A stretch of 64,000 nucleotides of DNA, taken from NCBI GenBank assembly GCA_964630925.1, contig CAZVZK010000034.1:1-64000 (forward strand), written 5' to 3'. The notes beneath the pieces are model-generated. The model made no database searches, was not told the origin of the DNA, and worked only from the letters and a program-made list of their open reading frames with translations. The DNA is from RGDT01 sp964630925 (GTDB taxonomy: Bacteria; Planctomycetota; Planctomycetia; Gemmatales; Gemmataceae). Of the stretch, positions 41,506 through 49,728 are shown piece after piece. How positions within the stretch are numbered: position 1 is the stretch's first letter; the number at the start of each line of letters is the position of its first letter. The position numbers and the translations under genes are program-made.

Positions 41506-44500
41506 ATGCCCTGGCCGCAAGCCACCGACTACACGTCCGCCGTCCAGAACCCCGGCTCCTGCTTCACGGACCCGGCCCTGGCCGGCGCCACCGCCGAATT
41601 CAACCCCATCCTCGGCATCCCGCTCAGCTACTGCGGCAACTTCGCCATCGTCTTCAAGCTCGTCGCCCCCTCGGGCGAGGCCTGGGCCGTCAAGTGCTTC
41701 ATCAGGGAGGTGACCGACCACCAGACGCGCTACGCCCACATCAGCCGCCACCTGGAGCAGAGCCGCAAACGCTTCGCCGTCCAGTTCGACTACCAGGAGC
41801 ACGGCATCCTGATCGGGGGGGTGCCGCACCCGCTCGTCAAGATGGCCTGGGTCGAGGGCCACACCCTCAACGAGTTCCTCCGTGACCACGCCGGCAGCGC
41901 CAACACCCTCGACCAGCTCTCGCAGCTCTGGCTCCGCCTCGCCGGCGAGATGCGCGACGCGAAAATGGCCCACGGCGACCTCCAGCACGGCAACGTCCTC
42001 CTCGTCCCCGGCAAGACCGCCGGCGCCATGGTCCTCCGCCTCGTCGATTACGACGGCATGTGGGTGCCGGAGCTGGAGGGCCGCCCGCCCGGGGAGCGAG
42101 GGCACGCCCACTACCAGCACCCCGAGCGCCTCAAGGCCGGCGGCTACTCCAGCGAGATCGACCGCTTCGCCCACCTCGTCATCTACACGTCCCTCCGGTC
42201 CCTGGCCGCCGGCGGCAAGGCGTTGTGGGACAGGCACGACAACGGCGAGAACCTCCTCTTCCGCGAGGCCGACTTCGCCCGCCCGGAGAAGTCGAAACTC
42301 CTGCCGCAGCTCCTGGCCCTCCCCGACGCCAACGCCGCGACGCTGGCGGGGCACCTGATCTGCGCCAGCCAGTCGCCGCTGGCCCGCGTGCCGCTGCTGA
42401 CCGACATCGTCGATGCGTCGGGCGTGCAGCCGCTGACGAATGATCAGCGCGACCTGCTCGGCACGCTGTTCCCCGATGTCACCGCCTTCCGCAAGGCGGC
42501 CCCCCCGCCCCCCGTGCCGGCGCCCCCGCCCCCGCCCCCGCCTCCACCCCCGCCGATGCCGAAGTCGCGCCCGGTGATCGACCTGCCGCCGGACAACGTG
42601 CCGGCCCCCGCCGGGGGCGGGGTGGCCCGCCCGCCGAGCAAGACCGACATCCCGCCGATGCCGGTGTCCGCCGCTGTCCCCCTCCTGGAGCCCCTCGACC
42701 CCCCGCCGCCGCCGCCGCCGGTGATGGCCGCCGTCGCCCTCCCCGACCCGCCGCCCCTGCCGTCGGCGGCGTCGGCGGTGAAGCTGCCGCCGGAGGCGTA
42801 CACCGACCCGGCCCACAGCCCGCGCTCGGACTCCAACGCCGTGATCTACGCCGTCCTGGGCGGCGTGGCGGCCCTGGTGCTGCTGCTCGGCGGCGTGGCG
42901 GCGTGGCTCTTCCTCGCGCCGAAGCCCGCCAGGACCGAGGCGCGGCTGACGGAGCCGGCCGCCGCCGTCTTCAAGGCCGGCGGCGAGAAGGTCGTCCGCG
43001 TCCAGGTGAGGTGGGAGGGCACCGGCCCCATCCCCGAGGCGTCGCTGACGCTCCAGGGCGCCCCCGCGGGCGTCGAGGCCGAGGTGATCGGCGAGGAGCG
43101 CCCGGGCGAGCGCGAGGCGGTGTTCCTCGTGCGCCTGCGGGCGGCCCGTGGCGTCGGCGAGAAGGCCGGCGCCCTGGAGGCGCTGCTGGTCGCCGACGGC
43201 GCGACGCTGGCACGCGTGCCGGCCCGGTACGAGGTGCAGGCGTTCCGCGCCCGCATGGGCGACATGGCGCCGATGACCCTCCGCGCCGGCACCTCCGCCG
43301 ACCAGACGGCCATCCTCACCTGCGACGGGGAGATGCCGGCCCTGTCGCCCATGGTCACGGGCCTGCCGGCCAACGTCACCGCCGGCCCGCACACCTTCGG
43401 CAAGGACGGCAAACTCGTCCTGCCCATCGTCACCACCCGCGCGGCGGCGGCGGGCCAGTACCCCGTCACCGTGCAGATGGTGCTCGAGGGCCAGGAGGCG
43501 GCCCGGGGGTCGTTCGTCCTCACTGTGGTCGTGCCGAAGGACGACCCCCCGCCGCCGACGGAACGTAAGCTGCAGATGACCGGCGCCGAGTCGCTCAAGG
43601 TGGTGGCCGGCAAGTCGGAGTCGGGCCTGGTGCGCCTGACGCGGACGAACGTCGAGGGCGCCGTCACCCTCCGGGCGGGGGGGACGTTGCCGGCCGGCGT
43701 GAAGGTCGAGCCGGTCCAGATCGCCGGCGACTCGGGACGTTACGTCGTCGAGGCCGACGCGGCCGCCGTGCCGGGGCGGAGCGCCTTCAAGCTCCAGGCG
43801 TACCAGGGCGGCGAGATGCTGGCCGCGTTCGACGTGATGCTGGAGGTCGAGAAGCCGGCCGCCGTCGTCGTCATGCCGCCCAAGGACACCCTGCCGAAGC
43901 CCAAGGTGCTGGCCTTCCAGACCGGCGACGGGCTGTCGCTGGAGGGCAGGCTGTGGCCGGCGCGCTCCCCGAAGGACGCCCTCACCGTGCTGATCCTGCC
44001 GGACCCCCGCCGCCCGGCCGGGCTGGACGCGACGGTGACGGCCTTCGCCGAGTCACTCCAGAAGGAGGGGCACGCGGTGTTCGCCTTCGACTTCCGCGGC
44101 CAGGGGGTCAACAAGTTCCGCCCCGGCGACCTGCCCAACCGCTTCTACAACGCGTCGCCCGCCAACGCCACCCTTCTCAAGCTGAAGATGCCCAAGGCCA
44201 AGGGCCCCCCGCCGGGCCTGGAGCGCCTGCCGGCCCTGTACATCCCCTGGCTGGTGCAGGACGTGATCGCCGCCCGTCACCGCCTCGACACGGAGCACGA
44301 CGCCGGCCGGCTGAACACGAACAACCTGTACGTCATCGGCCTCGGCGAGGGGGCGCAGATCGCGGCCCTGTGGATCCTGGCGGAGGGCCACCGCTCCACC
44401 GGCGCGGTGCTGGCCGCCCCCGGCTCCGACGACATCAAGGCCGTCGCCCTGGTCGGCGTGCCGGCGATGGGCACCTCCCCCTGGCTCACCTCCGCCCCGC

Positions 44501-44904
44501 ACTACAAGGCGCTGAAGCTCGTCAAGTCCGTCCCCACCGTGGCGGCGGTCACGGACGCCGGCGGCGGGGGGGGCGGGCGCTTCCTCGCCGACCAGGTCCG
44601 CCGCAAGGGCGACAAGCCGGTCAACGTCGCCCTCGGCCCGGGCGGCCTGCTCGGCCATAACCTCCTCGCCCACGAGCCGATCCAGGAGCGGCTGCGTGGC
44701 GCCGCCCGCGCCCTGTCCGGCGGCAAACTCACCGCCTGGGCCGGGCGTGACTACGAGATCACCGCCTGGTCGTGGTACTTCGGGGCGGGTTTCCGCAACG
44801 TCGAGACGATGAAGCCGGCGAAGGCGGACACGCCGCGCCTCTTCCCGCTGCAGCGCTTCGGCTTCAGCTCGCTGGCGGCGCCGTTCGGGGGGGTGGGGTT
44901 CTGA
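41506..44904 (+). CDS. protein kinase fused to membrane anchor and hydrolase-like domain
   Basis: 1132 residues. Kinase domain about 40-300: VVK-like Lys63 (WAVKCF), catalytic loop HGDLQHGN (His156, Asp158, Asn163), DYDG (181-184) in place of DFG. A Pro-rich linker (about 325-440) leads to one membrane helix at about 446-468 (VLGGVAALVLLLGGVAAWLF). Beta-rich repeats occupy about 475-790. Residues about 795-1132 resemble an alpha/beta hydrolase (LTVLILPDPRRP, FDFRGQGVNKF, VIGLGEGAQIAALW), but the nucleophile elbow has Glu where Ser is expected. The kinase is thus inside and the hydrolase-like part outside. Third gene of the triad; the last 41 bases overlap the convergent PepSY gene. Confidence 0.82.
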   Translation: MPWPQATDYTSAVQNPGSCFTDPALAGATAEFNPILGIPLSYCGNFAIVFKLVAPSGEAWAVKCFIREVTDHQTRYAHISRHLEQSRKRFAVQFDYQEHGILIGGVPHPLVKMAWVEGHTLNEFLRDHAGSANTLDQLSQLWLRLAGEMRDAKMAHGDLQHGNVLLVPGKTAGAMVLRLVDYDGMWVPELEGRPPGERGHAHYQHPERLKAGGYSSEIDRFAHLVIYTSLRSLAAGGKALWDRHDNGENLLFREADFARPEKSKLLPQLLALPDANAATLAGHLICASQSPLARVPLLTDIVDASGVQPLTNDQRDLLGTLFPDVTAFRKAAPPPPVPAPPPPPPPPPPPMPKSRPVIDLPPDNVPAPAGGGVARPPSKTDIPPMPVSAAVPLLEPLDPPPPPPPVMAAVALPDPPPLPSAASAVKLPPEAYTDPAHSPRSDSNAVIYAVLGGVAALVLLLGGVAAWLFLAPKPARTEARLTEPAAAVFKAGGEKVVRVQVRWEGTGPIPEASLTLQGAPAGVEAEVIGEERPGEREAVFLVRLRAARGVGEKAGALEALLVADGATLARVPARYEVQAFRARMGDMAPMTLRAGTSADQTAILTCDGEMPALSPMVTGLPANVTAGPHTFGKDGKLVLPIVTTRAAAAGQYPVTVQMVLEGQEAARGSFVLTVVVPKDDPPPPTERKLQMTGAESLKVVAGKSESGLVRLTRTNVEGAVTLRAGGTLPAGVKVEPVQIAGDSGRYVVEADAAAVPGRSAFKLQAYQGGEMLAAFDVMLEVEKPAAVVVMPPKDTLPKPKVLAFQTGDGLSLEGRLWPARSPKDALTVLILPDPRRPAGLDATVTAFAESLQKEGHAVFAFDFRGQGVNKFRPGDLPNRFYNASPANATLLKLKMPKAKGPPPGLERLPALYIPWLVQDVIAARHRLDTEHDAGRLNTNNLYVIGLGEGAQIAALWILAEGHRSTGAVLAAPGSDDIKAVALVGVPAMGTSPWLTSAPHYKALKLVKSVPTVAAVTDAGGGGGGRFLADQVRRKGDKPVNVALGPGGLLGHNLLAHEPIQERLRGAARALSGGKLTAWAGRDYEITAWSWYFGAGFRNVETMKPAKADTPRLFPLQRFGFSSLAAPFGGVGF

Positions 44905-45394
44905 CCCGCCCCCACCTTACCCACAGCGGCAGCACGAACAGGTACACGCCCGTCACCACCAGGCCGAGGAGCACGACGGCGGCCGGGACGAACACCCCCC
45001 ATTGCAGGCCGAAGAACGAGCCGTCGTGCATCGCCTCGATCCAGTCCGAACGCCGCTCCGCCACCTGGAGCACGGCGCCCGTGCCGGCGTCCACCTGGAC
45101 CTCGACGCCGTTCTTGCCGCGCACCTTGATGACCCCCTTGCCGGGCCGCACGTCGAGGCGGTCGATGTCGCCCCACGACGAGATGCCGGCGTCGGCGGAG
45201 CGCACGGCGGCGAGGACGGCCTCGAACGAGAGGACGGGCGCCTTGCCGGTGCCGCGCTGCTCCGTCGGCTGCACCCAGTGGAGCTGCTTCTTGAACATGA
45301 GCAGCAGGCCGGTGGGGATGACGACGAGCAGCGGCAGGGCGATCAGCAGCCCGCCCCAGGCGTGCAGCTTGCGTGTGAGGACGGACAGCTTCAT
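44864..45394 (-). CDS. PepSY-associated membrane protein
   Basis: 176 residues. The N-terminal RKLHAWGGLLIALPLLVVIP is the PepSY-associated TM helix; then a periplasmic PepSY-like domain (about 70-125, containing RGKNGVEVQVDAGTGAVLQV), a His-rich turn (WIEAMHDGSFFG) and a second helix (FVPAAVVLLGLVVTGVYLFV). PepSY-TM proteins are linked to ferric-chelate or heme reduction or inhibit peptidases. It is the last gene of the MNIO operon (22-base gap), which is notable because MNIO enzymes need iron. The tail overlaps the kinase gene by 41 bases, antisense. Confidence 0.82.
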   Translation of the reverse strand: MKLSVLTRKLHAWGGLLIALPLLVVIPTGLLLMFKKQLHWVQPTEQRGTGKAPVLSFEAVLAAVRSADAGISSWGDIDRLDVRPGKGVIKVRGKNGVEVQVDAGTGAVLQVAERRSDWIEAMHDGSFFGLQWGVFVPAAVVLLGLVVTGVYLFVLPLWVRWGRVRTPPPRTAPPAS

Positions 45395-45416
45395 GGGCCA
45401 CCTGCGCGGGGGGAGA

Positions 45417-46613
45417 TCAGCCGTCATCTTGCGGGAGAAGGGCCGCGGCAGCAACGGCCGCCTCGGCGATGGCCCCGTGATGGTGCCCCGCCAGCGCCCC
45501 CAGGAGGCGGCCCAGCAGCGGCACCGGGCCGGGCCATTCTGCCAGGGCCAGCACACGGCACGCGGCCACGACAAGCGACGGCTCCATGCGCAGGCACAGC
45601 CAGCACAGGGCCGACACGCCGCGGCGCAGCCCGCGCGGCGAGGCGTCCACGCGCAGCGGCCCGGACGGCAGCCAGCCGAGGCGGTCCAGGCGGTCGAGCG
45701 ACGCCTCGATGAGCCGCCCGCGTAGCCCCGGCGGCAGCCGGCCGGCGAACCAGGCGCGGAAGACCGCCTGGAACGCGGCCTGCCTGTCGGCTGGCGTCTC
45801 GGCGCTCAGGGCGGCGAGGTGGTCGATGGGGTTGGGCTCGCTCGGCATCTCCGGCCCGGGTGTCGGGCGGAGCAGCGCCTCGGCGCGTCGGCGGGCGACG
45901 CCGTCGCCGGCGAGCGCCTCTTCCAGCGCGGGCCGGGCCGCCTCGCCCAGGACACGCAACACCGGGCTGGGGCGCTCGTCGCCGTCGGTCCACGGCGGCA
46001 TGTGCAAGAGCGCCCGCGCCGCCGGGGCCGCCCTCTCGCCCAGCAGGAGCAGGGCGGCCTCGGCACGCATGCGCACCGCCTCGCGCCCGTCATCCAGCGC
46101 CGCGACGAGTGCCGGCAGCGCCGCCACGTCGGCGAGGGCGTGGGCACGCTGCCCCTCCAGCCGCCCGGCGTGATCCGTCTCCGCCTCCAACAGGACCGCC
46201 CACTCGCCGGTCCCCAGCGCGCACAGGAGGCTCAACGCCCGCCTCCGCTCGGCGGGGTCGGCCGCGCGTGCCACGGCGTCGGCGCGCAGGGCGGCGAGGT
46301 CCTCCCCGGCGGCGTGCAGCATCTCGACGACGCCCGCCGCGAGCGGGAAGAGCCAGCCGACCTCCAGCGCCTCGCGCAGGGCGCGGCGTGTCGCCTCGCC
46401 CGGCGCCGCCAGCCGCCGCACCTGCGCCAGCAACGTCCCGGCGAGCGGTGAGGCCGCGTCCTCGTCGGCCACGACGCCGAGGGCGTGCAGCACCTCCGGC
46501 AGGAGGCGATGGGCGTCGGGCCTGTCGAGCAGGTCGGCGGCGCGGCGGGCCAGCTCCGCCGGCGCCAGGGCGCGCGACAGGATCGCCTGCACGGGGTCGT
46601 GGCCTTGCGTCAT
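45417..46613 (-). CDS. helical-repeat (HEAT-like) protein
   Basis: 398 residues, Ala/Leu-rich throughout, with repeating helix pairs such as LPALVAALDDGREAVRMRAEAA and ARPALEEALAGDGVARRRAEA that look like HEAT/armadillo repeats. No membrane segment or signal, so cytoplasmic. HEAT-like proteins bind other proteins; no catalytic motif is seen. It is 14 bases after the DUF2063-like gene and 22 bases before the PepSY gene, so it belongs to the MNIO operon and may scaffold it. The assignment to a named family is uncertain. Confidence 0.7.
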   Translation of the reverse strand: MTQGHDPVQAILSRALAPAELARRAADLLDRPDAHRLLPEVLHALGVVADEDAASPLAGTLLAQVRRLAAPGEATRRALREALEVGWLFPLAAGVVEMLHAAGEDLAALRADAVARAADPAERRRALSLLCALGTGEWAVLLEAETDHAGRLEGQRAHALADVAALPALVAALDDGREAVRMRAEAALLLLGERAAPAARALLHMPPWTDGDERPSPVLRVLGEAARPALEEALAGDGVARRRAEALLRPTPGPEMPSEPNPIDHLAALSAETPADRQAAFQAVFRAWFAGRLPPGLRGRLIEASLDRLDRLGWLPSGPLRVDASPRGLRRGVSALCWLCLRMEPSLVVAACRVLALAEWPGPVPLLGRLLGALAGHHHGAIAEAAVAAAALLPQDDG

Positions 46614-46627
46614 GCCCCGATTGTACC

Positions 46628-47071
46628 TCACGCACCGCCCGCGTGCCGCCCGCCGAACACCCACACGCCCAGCCACGGCACCGACACCGCGAGGCCGCCC
46701 GTCAGCGTGGCCACGAACGGCAGCCACGAGTGCGCCGCGTCGAAGCGCACCACCTCCAGGCGCGAGCCGTCGTCCAGCCGCGCCCACGGCAGCGAGCGTG
46801 CGAACGCCCTCCCGTCGGCGAGCGGCCCGCCCTCCGCCGGCGGGGGCGTCTTTCCGGCGAACGCATCGAACAGGGGGCGGTACTCCGCGCCCAGACAGGC
46901 CGCCAGCGCCGGCCAGGCGCGGGCCGCCTCGCGGCGGCGCTTGCCGATGAGCGACCGCGCCGCAGCCTCCACCTTCGCCGCGTCGAAGCCGTCCGGCACC
47001 GGGCCGCCCTGGACGAGGGCGCGCACCAGCTCGGCCTGCCGCGCCGCCAGACGCTCACGCTCACCCTGCAC
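46628..47071 (-). CDS. DUF2063-like MNIO partner with membrane tail
   Basis: 147 residues, GTG start overlapping the MNIO stop by 11 bases. The pattern RQAELVRALVQGG, then a basic helix KRRREAARAWPALAACLGAEY and PPPAEGGPLADGRAFARSL, follows the layout of DUF2063-type partners (MbnC-like), which present the substrate peptide to the oxidase. A C-terminal hydrophobic stretch (LPFVATLTGGLAVSVPWLGV, about 118-137) could anchor it. The similarity is weak and recognised mainly because of the overlap with a DUF692 gene. Confidence 0.62.
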   Translation of the reverse strand: MQGERERLAARQAELVRALVQGGPVPDGFDAAKVEAAARSLIGKRRREAARAWPALAACLGAEYRPLFDAFAGKTPPPAEGGPLADGRAFARSLPWARLDDGSRLEVVRFDAAHSWLPFVATLTGGLAVSVPWLGVWVFGGRHAGGA

Positions 47072-47897
47072 GTGCCATCCCCCGGCGCAGGTCGCCGCGG
47101 CGAACCGCGGCGGCGATGTCGGCCAGCTCGTCGCGCAATTCGTCCTCCGTGGGGAAGTCATCGTCGCGCTCCAGCAGCACGCCGGGGATCTCGACGCGCG
47201 CCGCGACCTCCTCCAGCACCGCCAACGCCTCCGGCGACGTGCGCCGCGTGTGCGTGTCGTGGTAGGTGCCGGCGCGGACGATGCCGCCGGCGATGTGGCA
47301 GTAGGCCACGCGCTCCAGCGGGAGCGCGTCGAGGAAGCGGATGGGGTCCAGCCCGAGGTTCACCGCGTTGGCGTGGACGTTGGCCGCGTCGAGCAGCAGA
47401 CGCACGTCGGCACGCACCAGCACCTCGCGCAGGAAGCCCGGCTCGTCGTACTCCTGGGCCGGCCAGTCGAATGGCGCCGAGATGTTCTCGACGGCGAGCG
47501 GCACCGGGAGCCCGGCCTGGATGCGCCGCAGATTCTCCACCACCACGCCCAGCGTCTCGCCGGTCCGGGGCAAGGGCAGGAGGTGCCCCGACTCGACGCC
47601 GCCGGCGCGGACGAAGCAGAGGTGCTCGCTCACGAGGGGCGCCGCGCAGCGTTTCGCCAGCGCGGCGAGTTTGGCGATGCGGGCCGACGAGGGCGGCTCG
47701 GCGCCGCCGGGCGACATGGTGATCCCGTGCGGGACGAGGGCCGCCCCCCGCGAGCGCAGCTGCTCGACGGCGAGGGGCAGCGGCCCGCCCCAGAAGTCCT
47801 CGGCGATCAGCTCGACGAAGCCGAGGCCGGGGTGGCGCGAGATGGCCAGGGCCATCTCCGGCCGCCAGCCGACGCCGAGGCCGAGGCGGGTGGTCAT
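47061..47897 (-). CDS. DUF692 multinuclear non-heme iron oxidase (MNIO)
   Basis: 278 residues. Conserved DUF692 blocks: VPHGITMSPGG (His57), SEHLCF (Glu91, His92), LAVENIS (Glu137, Asn138), LLLDAANVHANAVN (Asp170, Asn173), YCHIAGG (His201), DTHTRRTSPEALAVLEEV (Asp214, His216) and LLERDDDFP (Glu243). These are the His/Asp/Glu ligands of the two or three irons. Characterised members (MbnB, TglH, ChrH) oxidatively modify cysteine or other residues of ribosomal peptides, with a partner protein. It overlaps the upstream TIGR04222-like gene by ATGA and the partner by 11 bases. The Cys-rich tails upstream are candidate substrates. Confidence 0.9.
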   Translation of the reverse strand: MTTRLGLGVGWRPEMALAISRHPGLGFVELIAEDFWGGPLPLAVEQLRSRGAALVPHGITMSPGGAEPPSSARIAKLAALAKRCAAPLVSEHLCFVRAGGVESGHLLPLPRTGETLGVVVENLRRIQAGLPVPLAVENISAPFDWPAQEYDEPGFLREVLVRADVRLLLDAANVHANAVNLGLDPIRFLDALPLERVAYCHIAGGIVRAGTYHDTHTRRTSPEALAVLEEVAARVEIPGVLLERDDDFPTEDELRDELADIAAAVRRGDLRRGMARAG

Positions 47898-48760
47898 CCG
47901 CCGCACCCCCCGCACCCGCCGCCGCAGCCGCCGCCGCCGCACCCGCCGCCGCCGCACCCGCCGCCGCCGCAGCCGCCGCCGTTGTCGTTCTCGGCGGGGG
48001 CGAGGTGGGGGTGGATGCCGGCGAAGGCGGGGGTGGCGAGGGCGCAGGTGCCGAAGAGGGCCACCGCGAGGGCGATGTCGGCCGCCGGCACGAGGGCGGG
48101 GTTGGAGCGGGCCGTGGCGCCGAGGGCGTCGTGCTTGCGGAGGAGGCCCTCGATCACGCCGTCGCCGCGCCCCGTGCGCATCGTGCGGCTGAACAGGTAG
48201 GAGAGGGCGGCGGCCGCCGCCAGGACGGTGGCGATGATGAGGAACGTCACGGGCCGGTCCAGCGACAGGCCGATGATGACCTTCCACACGCCGGCGGCGG
48301 TGAGGCCGGCCAGCAGCAGGGCGGGGACGGCGGCGGCGCCCCACGACGCCATCGTGCCGAGCAACAGCCCGCGCTCACGTAGGCCCTGGGCGAGGGCCTC
48401 GAGCGCGGGGTCGCACCGGGCGAACAGGTCGCGGACCCCTATGGGCTCGACGGCGTTATCCCACAGCCGGCGGTCGAGGGCACGCGCCCCCTCGGGCAGC
48501 GGGCCGGAGCGGACGATGTGGCCGCCCTGGTCGGCGAGGGCGCCGACGTTGATGAGCCGGCCCAGCGCCGAGGCGAACGCGCGCCACGGGCCGCCGGCGA
48601 GGTACGCCGTCTGATACGGCGGCAGGGCGGGCGTCTCCTCGGGCACGTCCAGGGGCGCCCGCAGCCACCAGTTGATGTAGGGGGCGATCACCCAGGCCGC
48701 GACGAGGGCGGCGATGTAGGAGCCGAGGAAGTACGGCCCGGACCATTCGAACGGATTCAT
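47894..48760 (-). CDS. TIGR04222-like membrane protein with Gly/Cys tail (copy 2)
   Basis: 288 residues. Start MNPFEWSGPYFLGS, GGAGG upstream. One helix at about 11-28, the conserved AYLAGGPWRAFASALGRLI near 52-70, two helices at about 137-185 (PALLLAGLTAAGVWKVIIG; VTFLIIATVLAAAAALSYL), one more near 235-250, and a tail from 265 on of GGC/GGGGC repeats with six cysteines ending in CGGCGG. This matches my recollection of the TIGR04222 'near-uncomplex' family, often beside DUF692 genes. The end overlaps the MNIO start (ATGA). Confidence 0.85.
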   Translation of the reverse strand: MNPFEWSGPYFLGSYIAALVAAWVIAPYINWWLRAPLDVPEETPALPPYQTAYLAGGPWRAFASALGRLINVGALADQGGHIVRSGPLPEGARALDRRLWDNAVEPIGVRDLFARCDPALEALAQGLRERGLLLGTMASWGAAAVPALLLAGLTAAGVWKVIIGLSLDRPVTFLIIATVLAAAAALSYLFSRTMRTGRGDGVIEGLLRKHDALGATARSNPALVPAADIALAVALFGTCALATPAFAGIHPHLAPAENDNGGGCGGGGCGGGGCGGGGCGGGCGGCGG

Positions 48761-48786
48761 CGGAGGGCCTCCGGTTGGGGATGTGT

Positions 48787-49728
48787 TCAGTCGCCGCCAC
48801 CGCCGCCGCAGCCGCCGCAGCCGCCGCCTCCGCCGCAAGAGGAGCCGCCGCTGCACGAGCTGCCGCTGCTGCAAGAGGAGCCGCCGCAGGACGACCCGCC
48901 GCAACCGGAGCCGCAGCCGCTGCCGCAGGAGCCGCCGCCCCAGCTCGAGGAGGTGGCGGCCCGGAGCTGGGTGTGCAGGCCGGCATAGGCGGTGCCGGTG
49001 AGGGCCGCCGTGCCGAAGAGGGCGACGGCGAGGGGCATGTCGGCGGGCAGCAGGCCGGCGGGGTTCTTGCGGGCGGTCTCGCCCAATGCCGCGTGCTGGC
49101 CACGCAACGACTCCAGCACGGCGTCGCCGCGGCCCGTCCGCAGGAGGCGCGTCGTCAGGAAGATGACGGCCATGATGCCGGCCAGGATGACGCCGATGGT
49201 GAGGAAGGCGACCGGCTTGTCGCGGGTGACGCCGAAGAGGATCTTGGCCACGCCGAAGAGGGCGATGAGCGTCATGAGCAGCGCCGGGATGCGGCGGACG
49301 CGGGCGTCGGCGGCGTCGCTCAGGACGAGGCCGGCGCCGAGGAGCTGCTTGCGGATGGCCTTCAGGGAGATCGTGGAGGCGGCGAACAGCTCCTGCACGG
49401 TGGACGGCTGCATGGCCGCCCGCCAGATGCGGCGCTCGAGGGCGTTGGCGCCCTTGGGCAGGGCGCCGCGGCGGGCGAACTTGCCGCCGGCCTCCTCGAT
49501 GACGGCGCCGACGGGAAAGAGGCGGGTCAGGGCGGCGGCGAAGGCGCGCCAGGGGCCGCCGACGAGGTAGGCGATGTGGTAGTTGCTGAGCCTGGGCACC
49601 TCGCCGCCGGCGAGGGAGTGGGGCGTGCGGAGCGATTGACGGAGCCTCCAGATCAGATAGCCGCCGAAGAGCAGGAGGCCGAAGTAGAGGACGAGGAACT
49701 GAGGGCCGGGCCAGTCGAACGGATTCAT
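48787..49728 (-). CDS. TIGR04222-like membrane protein with Gly/Ser/Cys tail (copy 1)
   Basis: 313 residues, first gene of the operon. Start MNPFDWPGPQFLVLYFGLLL; conserved AYLVGGPWRAFAAALTRLF near 53-71; helices at about 10-28, 150-168 (PALLMTLIALFGVAKILFG), 175-195 and 235-250. The tail from about 265 has nine cysteines in CGSG and CGGSS units and ends CGGCGGGGGD. Its body is clearly paralogous to the next gene, 26 bases away, but the tail composition differs (Ser-rich). The N-terminus probably faces the cytoplasm. It is divergent from an M42 peptidase gene across a hairpin repeat. Confidence 0.85.
   Translation of the reverse strand: MNPFDWPGPQFLVLYFGLLLFGGYLIWRLRQSLRTPHSLAGGEVPRLSNYHIAYLVGGPWRAFAAALTRLFPVGAVIEEAGGKFARRGALPKGANALERRIWRAAMQPSTVQELFAASTISLKAIRKQLLGAGLVLSDAADARVRRIPALLMTLIALFGVAKILFGVTRDKPVAFLTIGVILAGIMAVIFLTTRLLRTGRGDAVLESLRGQHAALGETARKNPAGLLPADMPLAVALFGTAALTGTAYAGLHTQLRAATSSSWGGGSCGSGCGSGCGGSSCGGSSCSSGSSCSGGSSCGGGGGCGGCGGGGGD

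Noticed and set aside
42490..42560. Low-complexity C-rich stretch, possible sequencing artefact
   Set aside because: It encodes a Pro-rich linker in frame between kinase and membrane helix, as in similar fusions; the frame is kept on both sides.
41260..43392. Minus-strand open frame of 710 codons opposite the kinase gene
   Set aside because: Antisense to a clear kinase domain; no motif, and rich in Gly/Arg/Val from shadow reading.
47898..47985. Short-period tandem DNA repeat that could look like a CRISPR array or microsatellite
   Set aside because: It encodes the Gly/Cys tail of the TIGR04222-like protein in frame; there are no spacers and the period is codon-based.
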